Below, one piece after another: positions 1-5,965 of a stretch of 6,273 bases of DNA. Origin of the DNA: Salinicoccus sp. UBA3372 (GTDB lineage Bacteria; Bacillota; Bacilli; Staphylococcales; Salinicoccaceae). The stretch lies in contig DEQG01000115.1 of NCBI GenBank assembly GCA_002360325.1, positions 1,302 through 7,574 on the forward strand. Direction: 5' to 3'. Made by a program: the position numbers and the translations under genes. The notes beneath the pieces are model-generated. The model was not told where the DNA came from, made no database searches, and saw nothing but the letters and a program-made list of their open reading frames with translations. Each line of letters opens with the position of its first letter. Within the stretch, counting starts at the first letter, position 1.

Positions 1-1101
1 GAAGCGGGCGTCGATATGACTGCCGACGAGTACTATGAACTTAGAGCTGAAGGCGGCGATGAGTACGAAGACGTGATGGACAAGATTTCTGAACACGTCG
101 GAAATATCATCTCTCAAAACCCTGACGGTACGGACCACGGTGTACTTGAAGAGCGTAATCCGGGACAGGACACTGTTCTTACGAAGTTTGAAGACTTCCA
201 GGGCGGTGAAAGAAACTTCGATTCGATCACATTCCGCGTAGTGCCCGAAACAAGTGCAAGACTTGCCGAGCTTGAAACAGGCGGCATCCAGGTTGCACAT
301 AACATTGACGCTTCAAACGCAGACCGCGTTTCAGAAGGTGAAAACACTGAGCTGGTCGAGCAGGAATCACTGCGTACGGACTACTTAGGTTTCAACGTTG
401 AAAAAGAACCGTTTGATGATGAGAAAGTAAGACAGGCAATTGCGCTTGCGATTGATACTGAAGCAATTGTTGATGGTGTGTATGAAGGAATGGGTATTTC
501 AGCAACTCACCCGATTCCGCCGGATGTATGGGGCTATGATGACAGTCTTGAAGGTCAGGAATACGATATAGAAAAAGCAAAAGAACTGCTTGCTGAAAGT
601 GATCATCCTGACGGATTCTCAGCTGAACTTTGGGTGAGAGACGACCAGATGATCGTTGATACGGCACTTTATATCCAGGAAAGCGTAAGCGAATTGGGCA
701 TCGATCTGGAAGTTGAACGTATGGAGTGGGGCGCATTCTTAGACAGAACGGGACAGGGTGACCAGGAAATGTACCTGCTTGGCTGGACGACTGTAACAGC
801 AGATGCTGACTATGGTCTGTATGCACTTCACCATTCAGACAACTTCGGTTCAGTCGGTAACCGTTCATTCTATGCGAACGATGAGCTGGATGAAGCACTG
901 GATAACGGCAGAACTGAATCCGATGAAGATGCACGTGCAGAGGCTTACTCCACAGCACAGCAGATCATCATCGAAGAAGCACCAATGGCACCAATCGTAC
1001 ATTCAAACTTCTCAATCGGTGTAGATACATCACAGGTTGAAGGTGTTGAACTCGATGCACTTGGTGATGTGCGTCTGGAAAATGTAACGTTCAAAGAATA
1101 A
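1..1101 (+). CDS. ABC transporter solute-binding protein, family 5 (DppA/OppA/GsiB type), 5' end missing
   Basis: The open frame enters at base 1 and ends with TAA at 1099-1101, giving about 366 residues. The start, signal peptide and lobe I lie before the window. The ATG at 16 is internal: the residues before it (EAGVD) align with residues 196-200 (EAGLD) of the paralogue at 2112. By family, such proteins are membrane-anchored lipoproteins that capture oligopeptides, glutathione, nickel chelates or similar solutes and deliver them to an ABC permease. Visible family features are TFRVVPE, RLAELETGG, YLGFNVEKEPFDD, VRQAI.LAID and the SDHPDGF block. Hand alignment with the paralogue is ungapped, about 74% identical. 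Both share an acidic insert and DGT(N/D)H where most relatives have VGTGP. The product is strongly acidic. The substrate cannot be read from sequence. A hairpin terminator follows, then the GntR gene. Family call is firm, substrate unknown. Confidence 0.93.
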   Translation, partial: EAGVDMTADEYYELRAEGGDEYEDVMDKISEHVGNIISQNPDGTDHGVLEERNPGQDTVLTKFEDFQGGERNFDSITFRVVPETSARLAELETGGIQVAHNIDASNADRVSEGENTELVEQESLRTDYLGFNVEKEPFDDEKVRQAIALAIDTEAIVDGVYEGMGISATHPIPPDVWGYDDSLEGQEYDIEKAKELLAESDHPDGFSAELWVRDDQMIVDTALYIQESVSELGIDLEVERMEWGAFLDRTGQGDQEMYLLGWTTVTADADYGLYALHHSDNFGSVGNRSFYANDELDEALDNGRTESDEDARAEAYSTAQQIIIEEAPMAPIVHSNFSIGVDTSQVEGVELDALGDVRLENVTFKE

Positions 1102-1110
1102 AAGAGTAAA

Positions 1111-1129
1111 AAACAGTTTATAACTGTTT
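1111..1129. repeat. 19-bp perfect dyad (8-bp arms, 3-bp centre)
   Basis: AAACAGTT (1111-1118), centre TAT, AACTGTTT (1122-1129). It lies between the stop of the first binding-protein gene and its terminator, about 85 bases before the GntR start codon. It could be an operator for the GntR protein, whose family binds short dyads, or simply a small hairpin in the 3' untranslated RNA. I found no second copy in front of the gene at 2112, which weakens the operator reading. Confidence 0.45.
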
Positions 1130-1138
1130 CATAATAAT

Positions 1139-1184
1139 AGCCCGCAGCTTAGGATTTGGTAAAAGCCTGACTGCGGGCTTTATT
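1139..1184 (+). terminator. Rho-independent terminator of the first binding-protein gene
   Basis: A perfect 9-bp stem AGCCCGCAG (1139-1147) / CTGCGGGCT (1171-1179). It continues inward as a further short paired segment (TTAGG with CCTGA, after a bulged C) and is followed by TTTATT. It begins 38 bases after the stop. The T-tract is short, so some readthrough into the GntR gene is plausible. Confidence 0.85.
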
Positions 1185-1186
1185 AT
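1156..1186 (+). promoter_or_regulatory. Weak candidate sigma-A promoter for the GntR gene
   Basis: TTGGTA (1156-1161, 4 of 6 to TTGACA) and TATTAT (1181-1186, 5 of 6 to TATAAT), separated by 19 bases, which is longer than ideal. The boxes overlap the loop and 3' arm of the upstream terminator. If real, the RNA would start near 1192 and have a leader of about 20 bases. The alternative is expression by readthrough from upstream. Confidence 0.3.
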
Positions 1187-1200
1187 AAATAAAAAAGTAC

Positions 1201-1206
1201 AGGTGG
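1201..1206 (+). promoter_or_regulatory. Ribosome binding site fixing the GTG start of the GntR gene
   Basis: AGGTGG lies 7 bases before the GTG at 1214, a normal spacing. The next in-frame methionine (residue 97 by the translation) is far inside the protein, beyond the DNA-binding helices, so GTG at 1214 is the only start that keeps the domain intact. Confidence 0.8.
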
Positions 1207-1213
1207 GGTCGGT

Positions 1214-1924
1214 GTGAAGAGCGATGCGCATTTATATGCAAAAATTTCAAATGAAATCAGACATCAGATTGACAGCGGCAAATACCTGAGCGGTGACAGA
1301 CTGCCGCCGGAACGAAAGCTGTGCGAAGAATTCGGTGTCAGCCGTATTACGGTCAGACAGGCACTGGAAAAGTTGGAAGACTTGAATATCATTGCAAGAA
1401 AGCAGGGGAAAGGTACATATATACTGCCTTTTGAATATGGAAAACTGCCGGAAATATTTTCCCAGTTTACAGGTAAGATTGAAAAAGCAGGGGAGCGGCC
1501 GGCAACGAAAATGCTCGATATTGTACGTATGAATTCAGATATGTATCTTCATCAGAAGATGGGGCTCGAAGTGGATACGCCGATTTACAAACTTTCGAGG
1601 TTAAGGATGGCGGACGAAAGACCTTTATTATTAGAATATAGTTTTATACCTTATACAGTCGCGCCTGACCTTGATAGGTTCAACTTCGGAAAGTTATCAT
1701 TATATCAAGTGCTGGAACAGGATTATTCCGTCAAGATCGACCAGGCATTTGAAACACTCAAGCCAATTTCTCTCAATAAAAAAGACGCTGCACTGCTTGA
1801 AAGAGCTGAAGGCGCCATTGCGATGAACCTGGAGAGATTTGCATACGCAAATGAGCAGGCCGTTGAGTTCACCAGCAGTCTTGTGGTCGATGATAAATAT
1901 AAATATACGGTGGATCTGATATGA
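1214..1924 (+). CDS. GntR-family transcriptional regulator, HutC subfamily (UTRA domain)
   Basis: A cytoplasmic DNA-binding repressor of 236 residues, the usual length for the HutC branch. Residues about 5-70 form the GntR winged helix: YAKISNEIRHQI, then GDRLPPERKL, the recognition helix SRITVRQALEKL (44-55), and the wing ending QGKGTYI (64-70). Residues about 90-232 match the UTRA effector domain, with KLSRLRMADERPLLLEYS (126-143), GKLSLYQVLE (159-168) and E..A..LE..EG-like C-terminal spacing. UTRA domains bind small molecules such as sugar phosphates, amino-acid derivatives or fatty acids, and binding releases DNA. The start is GTG with AGGTGG 7 bases upstream. It sits between two paralogous solute-binding protein genes, so it probably senses the imported compound or a product of it and controls one or both. 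This role is inference. A terminator follows immediately. Confidence 0.93.
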   Translation: MKSDAHLYAKISNEIRHQIDSGKYLSGDRLPPERKLCEEFGVSRITVRQALEKLEDLNIIARKQGKGTYILPFEYGKLPEIFSQFTGKIEKAGERPATKMLDIVRMNSDMYLHQKMGLEVDTPIYKLSRLRMADERPLLLEYSFIPYTVAPDLDRFNFGKLSLYQVLEQDYSVKIDQAFETLKPISLNKKDAALLERAEGAIAMNLERFAYANEQAVEFTSSLVVDDKYKYTVDLI

Positions 1925-1931
1925 ACGGTTG

Positions 1932-1963
1932 CCCTGAAAGCCTGCAGGCCTTCAGGGATTTTT
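1932..1963 (+). terminator. Rho-independent terminator of the GntR gene
   Basis: A 26-base near-perfect palindrome. Outer arms CCCTGAA (1932-1938) and TTCAGGG (1951-1957) enclose the self-complementary GCCTGCAGGC, with a single A/C mismatch (1939/1950). ATTTTT follows. It starts 7 bases after the stop codon. Confidence 0.9.
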
Positions 1964-2012
1964 ATCGTGAAAATATGAGAGTTACACTTTAATTGCCATA
2001 AGTATTTTTAAT

Positions 2013-2042
2013 TTGTGAAATTATTAGTAAATTCTATATATT
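2013..2042 (+). promoter_or_regulatory. Candidate sigma-A promoter for the solute-binding protein gene at 2112
   Basis: TTGTGA (2013-2018, 4 of 6 to TTGACA) and TATATT (2037-2042, 5 of 6 to TATAAT) with an 18-base spacer, in a very AT-rich 148-base gap. RNA would start near 2049 and leave a leader of about 60 bases. Other AT-rich hexamers nearby (for example TATATT at 2050-2055) are possible, so the exact boxes are uncertain. A promoter somewhere in this gap is likely because a terminator precedes it. Confidence 0.42.
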
Positions 2043-2111
2043 ACTGTCATATATTGTGTTAAAGTAAGTGTTTAGATTATGAAATGATTCTATTATGCAG
2101 GAGGAAACGGA

Positions 2112-3794
2112 ATGAAGAAATACATAATGCCTTTGTTTGTAGTGCTGTTCGTATTATTACTTGCCGCATGTGCGGATGATTCGAACGTAGATGAACAGAC
2201 CGCAGGCGGGAATGATGACGCAGCTGAAGAATCGAATTCAGGAGACCTGGTCATCGCCATGCAGGATGATGTCGTTTCACTGGACCCGCACGGCAGTAAT
2301 GATACGGCGTCCGCACAGGTCCGCATGAATATATATGAAACTCTTGTAAATCAGAGCGCTGATATGGATCTGGAATCCGGTCTTGCTGAAGAGTGGGATA
2401 GTGTAGAGGGAGATGTCTGGAACTTCAAGTTAAGAGAGGGCACCACATTCCACAGTGGGGAAGAATTCACGGCGGAAGATGTCAAAGCAACACTTGAAAG
2501 AGTGAGTGATGAAGCAGTCGCGTCAGAGGCCGCATTTCTATTTGAAATGATTGAAGAAGTTGAGATTGTCGGTGACTACGAAGTCAATATTCACACAGAG
2601 TATCCATTCGCACCATTGCCGAGTCATCTGGCACATAACACCGGCGGTATCATCAGCAAGTCGCTAATCGATGAGGATTATCAGTTTGCATTGGATGAAG
2701 CGGGTCTTGACATGACTGCCGATGAATATTATGAACTGAGAGAGTCTGAAAGTGAGGAGTATGAAAGTATCAAAGAAGATATTTCAGAACATCTCGGTTC
2801 TGTTATAGGATCTGAAGCTGACGGAACCAATCACCTGGTTCTTGAAAATCGTACGCCGGGACAGGAAACTGTACTCACGAAGTTTGAGAATTTCCAGGGC
2901 GGTGAAAGAAGTTTCGAAGAAGTGACATTCCGGGTCATTCCTGAGTCTGGTGCCAGACTGGCTGAACTGGAAACAGGCGGTGCACAGGTCGTCCGTGATG
3001 TAGACTCAGCGAACTCTGACCGCGTCGCAGATGGTGAGAACACTGAACTGATCGAGCAGGAATCACTCCGGACAGACTATTTGGGTTTCAATGTTGAAAA
3101 AGAACCGTTCGATGATGTAAAAGTCAGACAGGCGATCTCGATGGCCATCGACAGAGATGCAATTCTTGAAGGTGTGTATGACAGCATGGGACAGACCGCA
3201 TCACATCCGATCGCCCCGGAGGTCTGGGGTTACGATGAATCTTTGACAGGCCAGGAATATGATCTGGAACAGGCAAAAGAACTGATGGCGGAAAGTGATC
3301 ATCCGGACGGTTTCAGCACTGAGTTATGGGTCAGGGACGACCAGATGAATGTGGATACTGCACTTTATATCCAGGAAAGTCTGGCTGAACTTGATATTGA
3401 TGTAGAAGTTGAACAACTTGAGTGGGGGACGTTCCTTGAGAGCACAGGCCAAGGCAATCAGGAAATGTTCCTGATGGGGTGGACGACAGTAACTGCAGAC
3501 GCGGATAATGGATTGTATGCACTGTATCATTCAGATAATTTTGGTTCAACAGGAAACCGTTCGTTTTATGCCAATGAAGAACTGGACGAAGCATTGGTCA
3601 ACGGAAGAACCGAGGCGGATGAAACAGCACGTGAAGACGCGTATTCAAAAGCACAGGAAATCATTATAGAAGAAGCGCCGACCGCATCAATTGTACATTC
3701 AAACTTCTCAATCGGTGTAGATTCTTCACAGGTTGAAGGCGTCGAAATGGACCCGATCGGTATAGTACGCATAGAAAATGTATCATTTAAATAA
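2112..3794 (+). CDS. ABC transporter solute-binding lipoprotein, family 5 (DppA/OppA/GsiB type)
   Basis: A complete 560-residue exported lipoprotein that binds a solute outside the membrane for an ABC importer. The start is ATG with AGGAGG (2099-2104) 7 bases upstream. A lipoprotein signal peptide is visible: charged MKKY, a hydrophobic run, then lipobox LAAC with the lipidated Cys at residue 20. A low-complexity acidic linker (21-45) follows. Family landmarks are SLDPHGSNDTASAQV (56-70), YETLVN, a W.FKLREGTTFHSGEEFTAEDV block (103-124), TFRVIPE, RLAELETGG and the YLGFNVEKEPFDD..KVRQAI segment. An extra stretch at about 185-236 separates GGIISKSL from DGTNH, where the family normally has VGTGP. 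It is a paralogue of the gene ending at 1101. Residues 21-140 hold 31 Asp/Glu and only 5 Lys/Arg. No permease or ATPase gene is adjacent; it appears to be a one-gene transcript. The substrate is not deducible: peptide, glutathione-like, opine-like and metal-chelate ligands are all possible. Confidence 0.95.
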   Translation: MKKYIMPLFVVLFVLLLAACADDSNVDEQTAGGNDDAAEESNSGDLVIAMQDDVVSLDPHGSNDTASAQVRMNIYETLVNQSADMDLESGLAEEWDSVEGDVWNFKLREGTTFHSGEEFTAEDVKATLERVSDEAVASEAAFLFEMIEEVEIVGDYEVNIHTEYPFAPLPSHLAHNTGGIISKSLIDEDYQFALDEAGLDMTADEYYELRESESEEYESIKEDISEHLGSVIGSEADGTNHLVLENRTPGQETVLTKFENFQGGERSFEEVTFRVIPESGARLAELETGGAQVVRDVDSANSDRVADGENTELIEQESLRTDYLGFNVEKEPFDDVKVRQAISMAIDRDAILEGVYDSMGQTASHPIAPEVWGYDESLTGQEYDLEQAKELMAESDHPDGFSTELWVRDDQMNVDTALYIQESLAELDIDVEVEQLEWGTFLESTGQGNQEMFLMGWTTVTADADNGLYALYHSDNFGSTGNRSFYANEELDEALVNGRTEADETAREDAYSKAQEIIIEEAPTASIVHSNFSIGVDSSQVEGVEMDPIGIVRIENVSFK

Positions 3795-3804
3795 GCGATA
3801 ATTG

Positions 3805-3842
3805 AAAAACCGGTTATGATTTTAAAAATCTAACCGGTTTTT
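3805..3842 (+). terminator. Strong Rho-independent terminator after the solute-binding protein gene
   Basis: A perfect 12-bp stem, AAAAACCGGTTA (3805-3816) and TAACCGGTTTTT (3831-3842). A bulged T and a second paired segment GATTT/AAATC close it down to a 3-base loop. The T-tract is the 3' arm itself, and the A-tract on the other side means it could also stop transcription from the opposite strand. Confidence 0.92.
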
Positions 3843-3845
3843 CAC

Positions 3846-3874
3846 TTGTGAAATATAATGGGACGATGTACTAT
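3846..3874 (+). promoter_or_regulatory. Candidate promoter of the dehydrogenase gene
   Basis: TTGTGA (3846-3851) and TACTAT (3869-3874) are 17 bases apart; each matches consensus at 4 of 6. A perfect TATAAT also occurs at 3854-3859, but the bases 17 upstream (TAACCG, inside the terminator stem) are a poor -35 box. Either way the inverted repeat at 3860-3898 overlaps the spacer or the RNA start. Confidence 0.4.
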
Positions 3875-3898
3875 AAATATAAATAGGACATCGTCCTA
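3860..3898. promoter_or_regulatory. Two-site inverted-repeat operator candidate upstream of the dehydrogenase gene
   Basis: GGACGATGT (3861-3869) and its exact complement ACATCGTCC (3888-3896) form 9-bp arms 18 bases apart. The right arm is itself part of a perfect smaller dyad, TAGGAC-ATC-GTCCTA (3884-3898). The left arm, read on the opposite strand (3872-3860), is AGTACATCGTCCC and matches the right one at 11 of 13 positions. The centres are 25 bp apart. This looks like two copies of a 13-15 bp regulator site over the promoter. A leader hairpin is the alternative. The neighbouring IclR-family protein is the obvious candidate to bind here, but that is inference. Confidence 0.6.
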
Positions 3899-3917
3899 AA
3901 AATAAAAGGGTGATTAT

Positions 3918-5051
3918 ATGAGTAAAGTAATGATTTTTGGTTTAGGAGAAGTTGGCACACATATTTTACATTTCTTAGTCAGAGATCCAAAATGTCCGGA
4001 ACTGGTCATCAGTGATTTCAATGAGGAAGTGTCGGTAAAAAGAATTGATAATGCCCTGATTGGTGCTGCAATCACAAAAAACTATCCGAAAGTATCTTTT
4101 GAACAGGTGGATCTGACTGATGTCGACCGTACTGCAGAGCTGATCAGGAAACATAAGCCTGATGTTGTCATCAACTGTGCTGTGCTGCAGACATGGCATG
4201 TCATCAGAAAATTGCCGGAAAAAGAATACGCGAGAATTTCGTCAGCGACACTCGGTGCATGGCTGCCATGTCAGCTGAGTCTGATCTATCATCTGATGAA
4301 AGGCATCAAACAGTCAGGTGAAAATCCTAAAGTCATCAATACGGCATTATCAGATTTGACGAACCCTGTACTGGAAAAAGTCGGATTGGCACCGGACATC
4401 GGCATCGGCAACGTAGAGCTGATTGAGCCTGCAGTTCGTCTGAATGTCTCAAGAAAGCTTGAAGTTCCCATAGACAGTGTGACAATCTATCTTGTTGCGC
4501 ATCACCTATGGTGGGTATATCCACGTGAAGCCGGTTATGAGAAGGGGCCATACCATATCAAAGTCATGGTGAATGATAAGGATGTGACGAATCAGTTTGA
4601 TACAGATAAACTTATGTATGAATCGATCAAACTATATCCGCCTATGACGGATTTCACGACAACTTCAGCGATATCGACCATCAAGAATATGTATGCGCTG
4701 ATGAGCGCAACACCGATTTTCACACATTCTCCGACACCTAAAGGACTGCCGGGCGGTTATCCGATCCATCTGAGTCAGGAAGGCGCAGAAGTGGTACTTC
4801 CAGAAGGCATCACGCTTGAAGAGGCGATTAAAATCAACGAGGACTCTGCGAAACTGGATGGTATTGAAAGAATCGAGGAAGATGGTACAGTCATCTTCGC
4901 CGATTATGCACATGAGATTCTAAAAGACATGATCGGTTTTGACAGAAAATCGTTCAAACCGGAAGAAAGTCACGAAGTCGCGCTTGAAATGATGGATTTA
5001 TACAAAGAGTATTTCAACAAATTGAAAGCAGAAGGCAAAGTCGAAGAATAA
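3918..5051 (+). CDS. NAD(P)-dependent dehydrogenase with lactate/malate-dehydrogenase-like architecture
   Basis: A soluble cytoplasmic protein of 377 residues. The start is ATG with AAAGGGTGA just upstream (4 bases between). Residues 3-90 form a Rossmann fold: KVMIFGLGEVG with the GxGxxG dinucleotide loop at 8-13, an acidic residue (Asp33) after the second strand, which usually means NAD rather than NADP, then VDLTD (64-68) and PDVVINCAVL (81-90). This half resembles saccharopine-dehydrogenase-type NAD-binding domains. The second half resembles lactate/malate dehydrogenases: SDLTNPVLEKVG (145-156), GIGNVELIEPAVRL (162-175) and VTIYLVAHH (188-196), with His196 placed like the catalytic His. 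The usual GDS after that His is replaced by LWW, and the substrate Arg position looks shifted. It is therefore probably an oxidoreductase with an unusual substrate. The IclR regulator follows at 83 bases. Fold call fairly sure; reaction unknown, so no symbol is given. Confidence 0.8.
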   Translation: MSKVMIFGLGEVGTHILHFLVRDPKCPELVISDFNEEVSVKRIDNALIGAAITKNYPKVSFEQVDLTDVDRTAELIRKHKPDVVINCAVLQTWHVIRKLPEKEYARISSATLGAWLPCQLSLIYHLMKGIKQSGENPKVINTALSDLTNPVLEKVGLAPDIGIGNVELIEPAVRLNVSRKLEVPIDSVTIYLVAHHLWWVYPREAGYEKGPYHIKVMVNDKDVTNQFDTDKLMYESIKLYPPMTDFTTTSAISTIKNMYALMSATPIFTHSPTPKGLPGGYPIHLSQEGAEVVLPEGITLEEAIKINEDSAKLDGIERIEEDGTVIFADYAHEILKDMIGFDRKSFKPEESHEVALEMMDLYKEYFNKLKAEGKVEE

Positions 5052-5056
5052 AAATC

Positions 5057-5097
5057 ATGGCCGGTCTTAATTAAATTTAAGGGTGGCCATTTATATT
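5057..5097 (+). terminator. Probable terminator after the dehydrogenase gene
   Basis: A 14-position stem, ATGGCCGGTCTTAA (5057-5070) with TTAAGGGTGGCCAT (5077-5090), and loop TTAAAT. It contains 11 Watson-Crick pairs, two G-T pairs and one G-G mismatch. TTATATT follows, a broken T-tract, so termination may be incomplete and the IclR gene may be partly cotranscribed. It starts 5 bases after the stop. Confidence 0.7.
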
Positions 5098-5104
5098 GTA
5101 TAAT
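5076..5104 (+). promoter_or_regulatory. Candidate promoter of the IclR-family gene
   Basis: A perfect TATAAT (5099-5104) with TTTAAG (5076-5081, only 3 of 6 to TTGACA) 17 bases upstream. The -35 box lies in the terminator hairpin. RNA would start near 5111, leaving a leader of about 23 bases with the GAGGTG ribosome site. The weak -35 box suggests low basal activity or need of an activator. Confidence 0.4.
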
Positions 5105-5133
5105 GATTTTAACAGAAGGACAGAGGTGAGAGT

Positions 5134-5868
5134 ATGGCAGAAAAAGAAGCGGCGACGGTGACTTCAGTGTCACGAGCTATCGATATTTTGAATGCACTCG
5201 GTGCGGAAGATATGAAATCGATCAGGGAACTGAGCCATGATTTGAATATTACAAAAAGCACGATACATAGATTACTGCAGACGCTTGAAGTCAAAGGCAT
5301 GGTCAAAAAGGACCCGACTACAGAAAAATACGGTCTCGGTTATAATGTTCTGGAACTGGGCAAAAATTTAGTGGAGAGCAATGTCATCAGAAATGTTGCA
5401 TACTCATACATGGAAAAACTGAGTGATGAAACAGGGGATACGGTTCAGCTTGCCCTAGTTGAAAACGATGAAATTCTTATCATCGATACTATTGAAGGCA
5501 TGAATGAAATCAGGGTATTTGCACAAGCAGGCCAAAAATATCCTATAACATACGGCAGTTTCGGGAAAGTGTTCATGTCATCCAAAAATGACGAAGAATT
5601 GGAAGAGGTATTGAAAGAGGCGGAAGGTAATGAAAAAATTGTAAAAGAGATTACTGAAATCAGAAAAACAAGAGTGGCTGTGGGTGTAGATACACCGATA
5701 CGCGGAGCTGTCAGCCTGGCGACACCGATTGTAGACTCTGATGATAAAATTATAGCGGCAATTTCAGTTGCCGGTGTAAAAACCGAAGAGAAAATGAACG
5801 ATCTGACTCAGCTGGAAGATATCATCAGAAAATATGGCGTGAAAATATCAAAAGCATTGAACCGATAA
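5134..5868 (+). CDS. IclR-family transcriptional regulator
   Basis: A cytoplasmic one-component regulator of 244 residues, normal for the family. The start is ATG with AGAGGTGA about 4 bases upstream. Residues 8-68 form the N-terminal winged helix: TSVSRAIDILNAL (10-22), then SIRELSHDLNITKSTIHRLL (29-48) as the helix-turn-helix, LEVKGMVKKD, and the wing EKYGLGYNVLELG (64-76). Residues about 85-242 form the IclR effector domain: DTVQLALVENDEILIID (102-118), then IRVFAQAGQKYPITYGSFGKVFMSS (126-150), and a C-terminal block ending GAVSLATPIVDSDDKIIAAISVAG (191-214). Family members bind small carboxylate or aromatic metabolites and repress or activate catabolic genes beside them. It directly follows the dehydrogenase gene in the same direction and is the most likely regulator of it. 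No clear terminator follows the stop codon, so transcripts may run into the serine hydrolase gene. Confidence 0.95.
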   Translation: MAEKEAATVTSVSRAIDILNALGAEDMKSIRELSHDLNITKSTIHRLLQTLEVKGMVKKDPTTEKYGLGYNVLELGKNLVESNVIRNVAYSYMEKLSDETGDTVQLALVENDEILIIDTIEGMNEIRVFAQAGQKYPITYGSFGKVFMSSKNDEELEEVLKEAEGNEKIVKEITEIRKTRVAVGVDTPIRGAVSLATPIVDSDDKIIAAISVAGVKTEEKMNDLTQLEDIIRKYGVKISKALNR

Positions 5869-5937
5869 AATGAAAAAAGCGGAATTTAAAACCGGATACC
5901 AGACCATCAAATGACATCCATTTTCATTGCTGAGTAT

Positions 5938-5965
5938 TTGTAAGTATCACATTTTACTTTATAAT
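5938..5965 (+). promoter_or_regulatory. Sigma-A promoter of the serine hydrolase gene
   Basis: TTGTAA (5938-5943, 4 of 6 to TTGACA) and a perfect TATAAT (5960-5965) with a 16-base spacer. RNA would start near 5972, leaving a leader of about 27 bases. It is the best-looking promoter in the window. Confidence 0.65.

Noticed and set aside
16..18. ATG at 16 as the true start of the first gene
   Set aside because: The reading frame is open to base 1 and the residues before this Met align with the paralogue at positions 196-200, so it is an internal methionine of a gene that begins before the window.
392..958. 188-codon open frame on the minus strand inside the first binding-protein gene
   Set aside because: It lies fully antisense to a well-supported gene, has a composition (rich in His, Gln, Leu, Pro) typical of shadow frames, and similar shadows occur opposite the paralogue.
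803..1024. 73-codon plus-strand open frame inside the first binding-protein gene
   Set aside because: It is an out-of-frame shadow with no ribosome binding site and no recognisable domain.
1986..2065. ACTTTAA (1986-1992) and TTAAAGT (2059-2065) as an operator pair
   Set aside because: Seven-base A/T-rich arms 66 bases apart are expected by chance in this AT-rich gap and no further symmetry supports them.
5869..5928. AATGAAAA/TTTTCATT as a terminator for the IclR gene
   Set aside because: The loop of 44 bases is too long, the stem is A/T-rich, and there is no T-tract after it.
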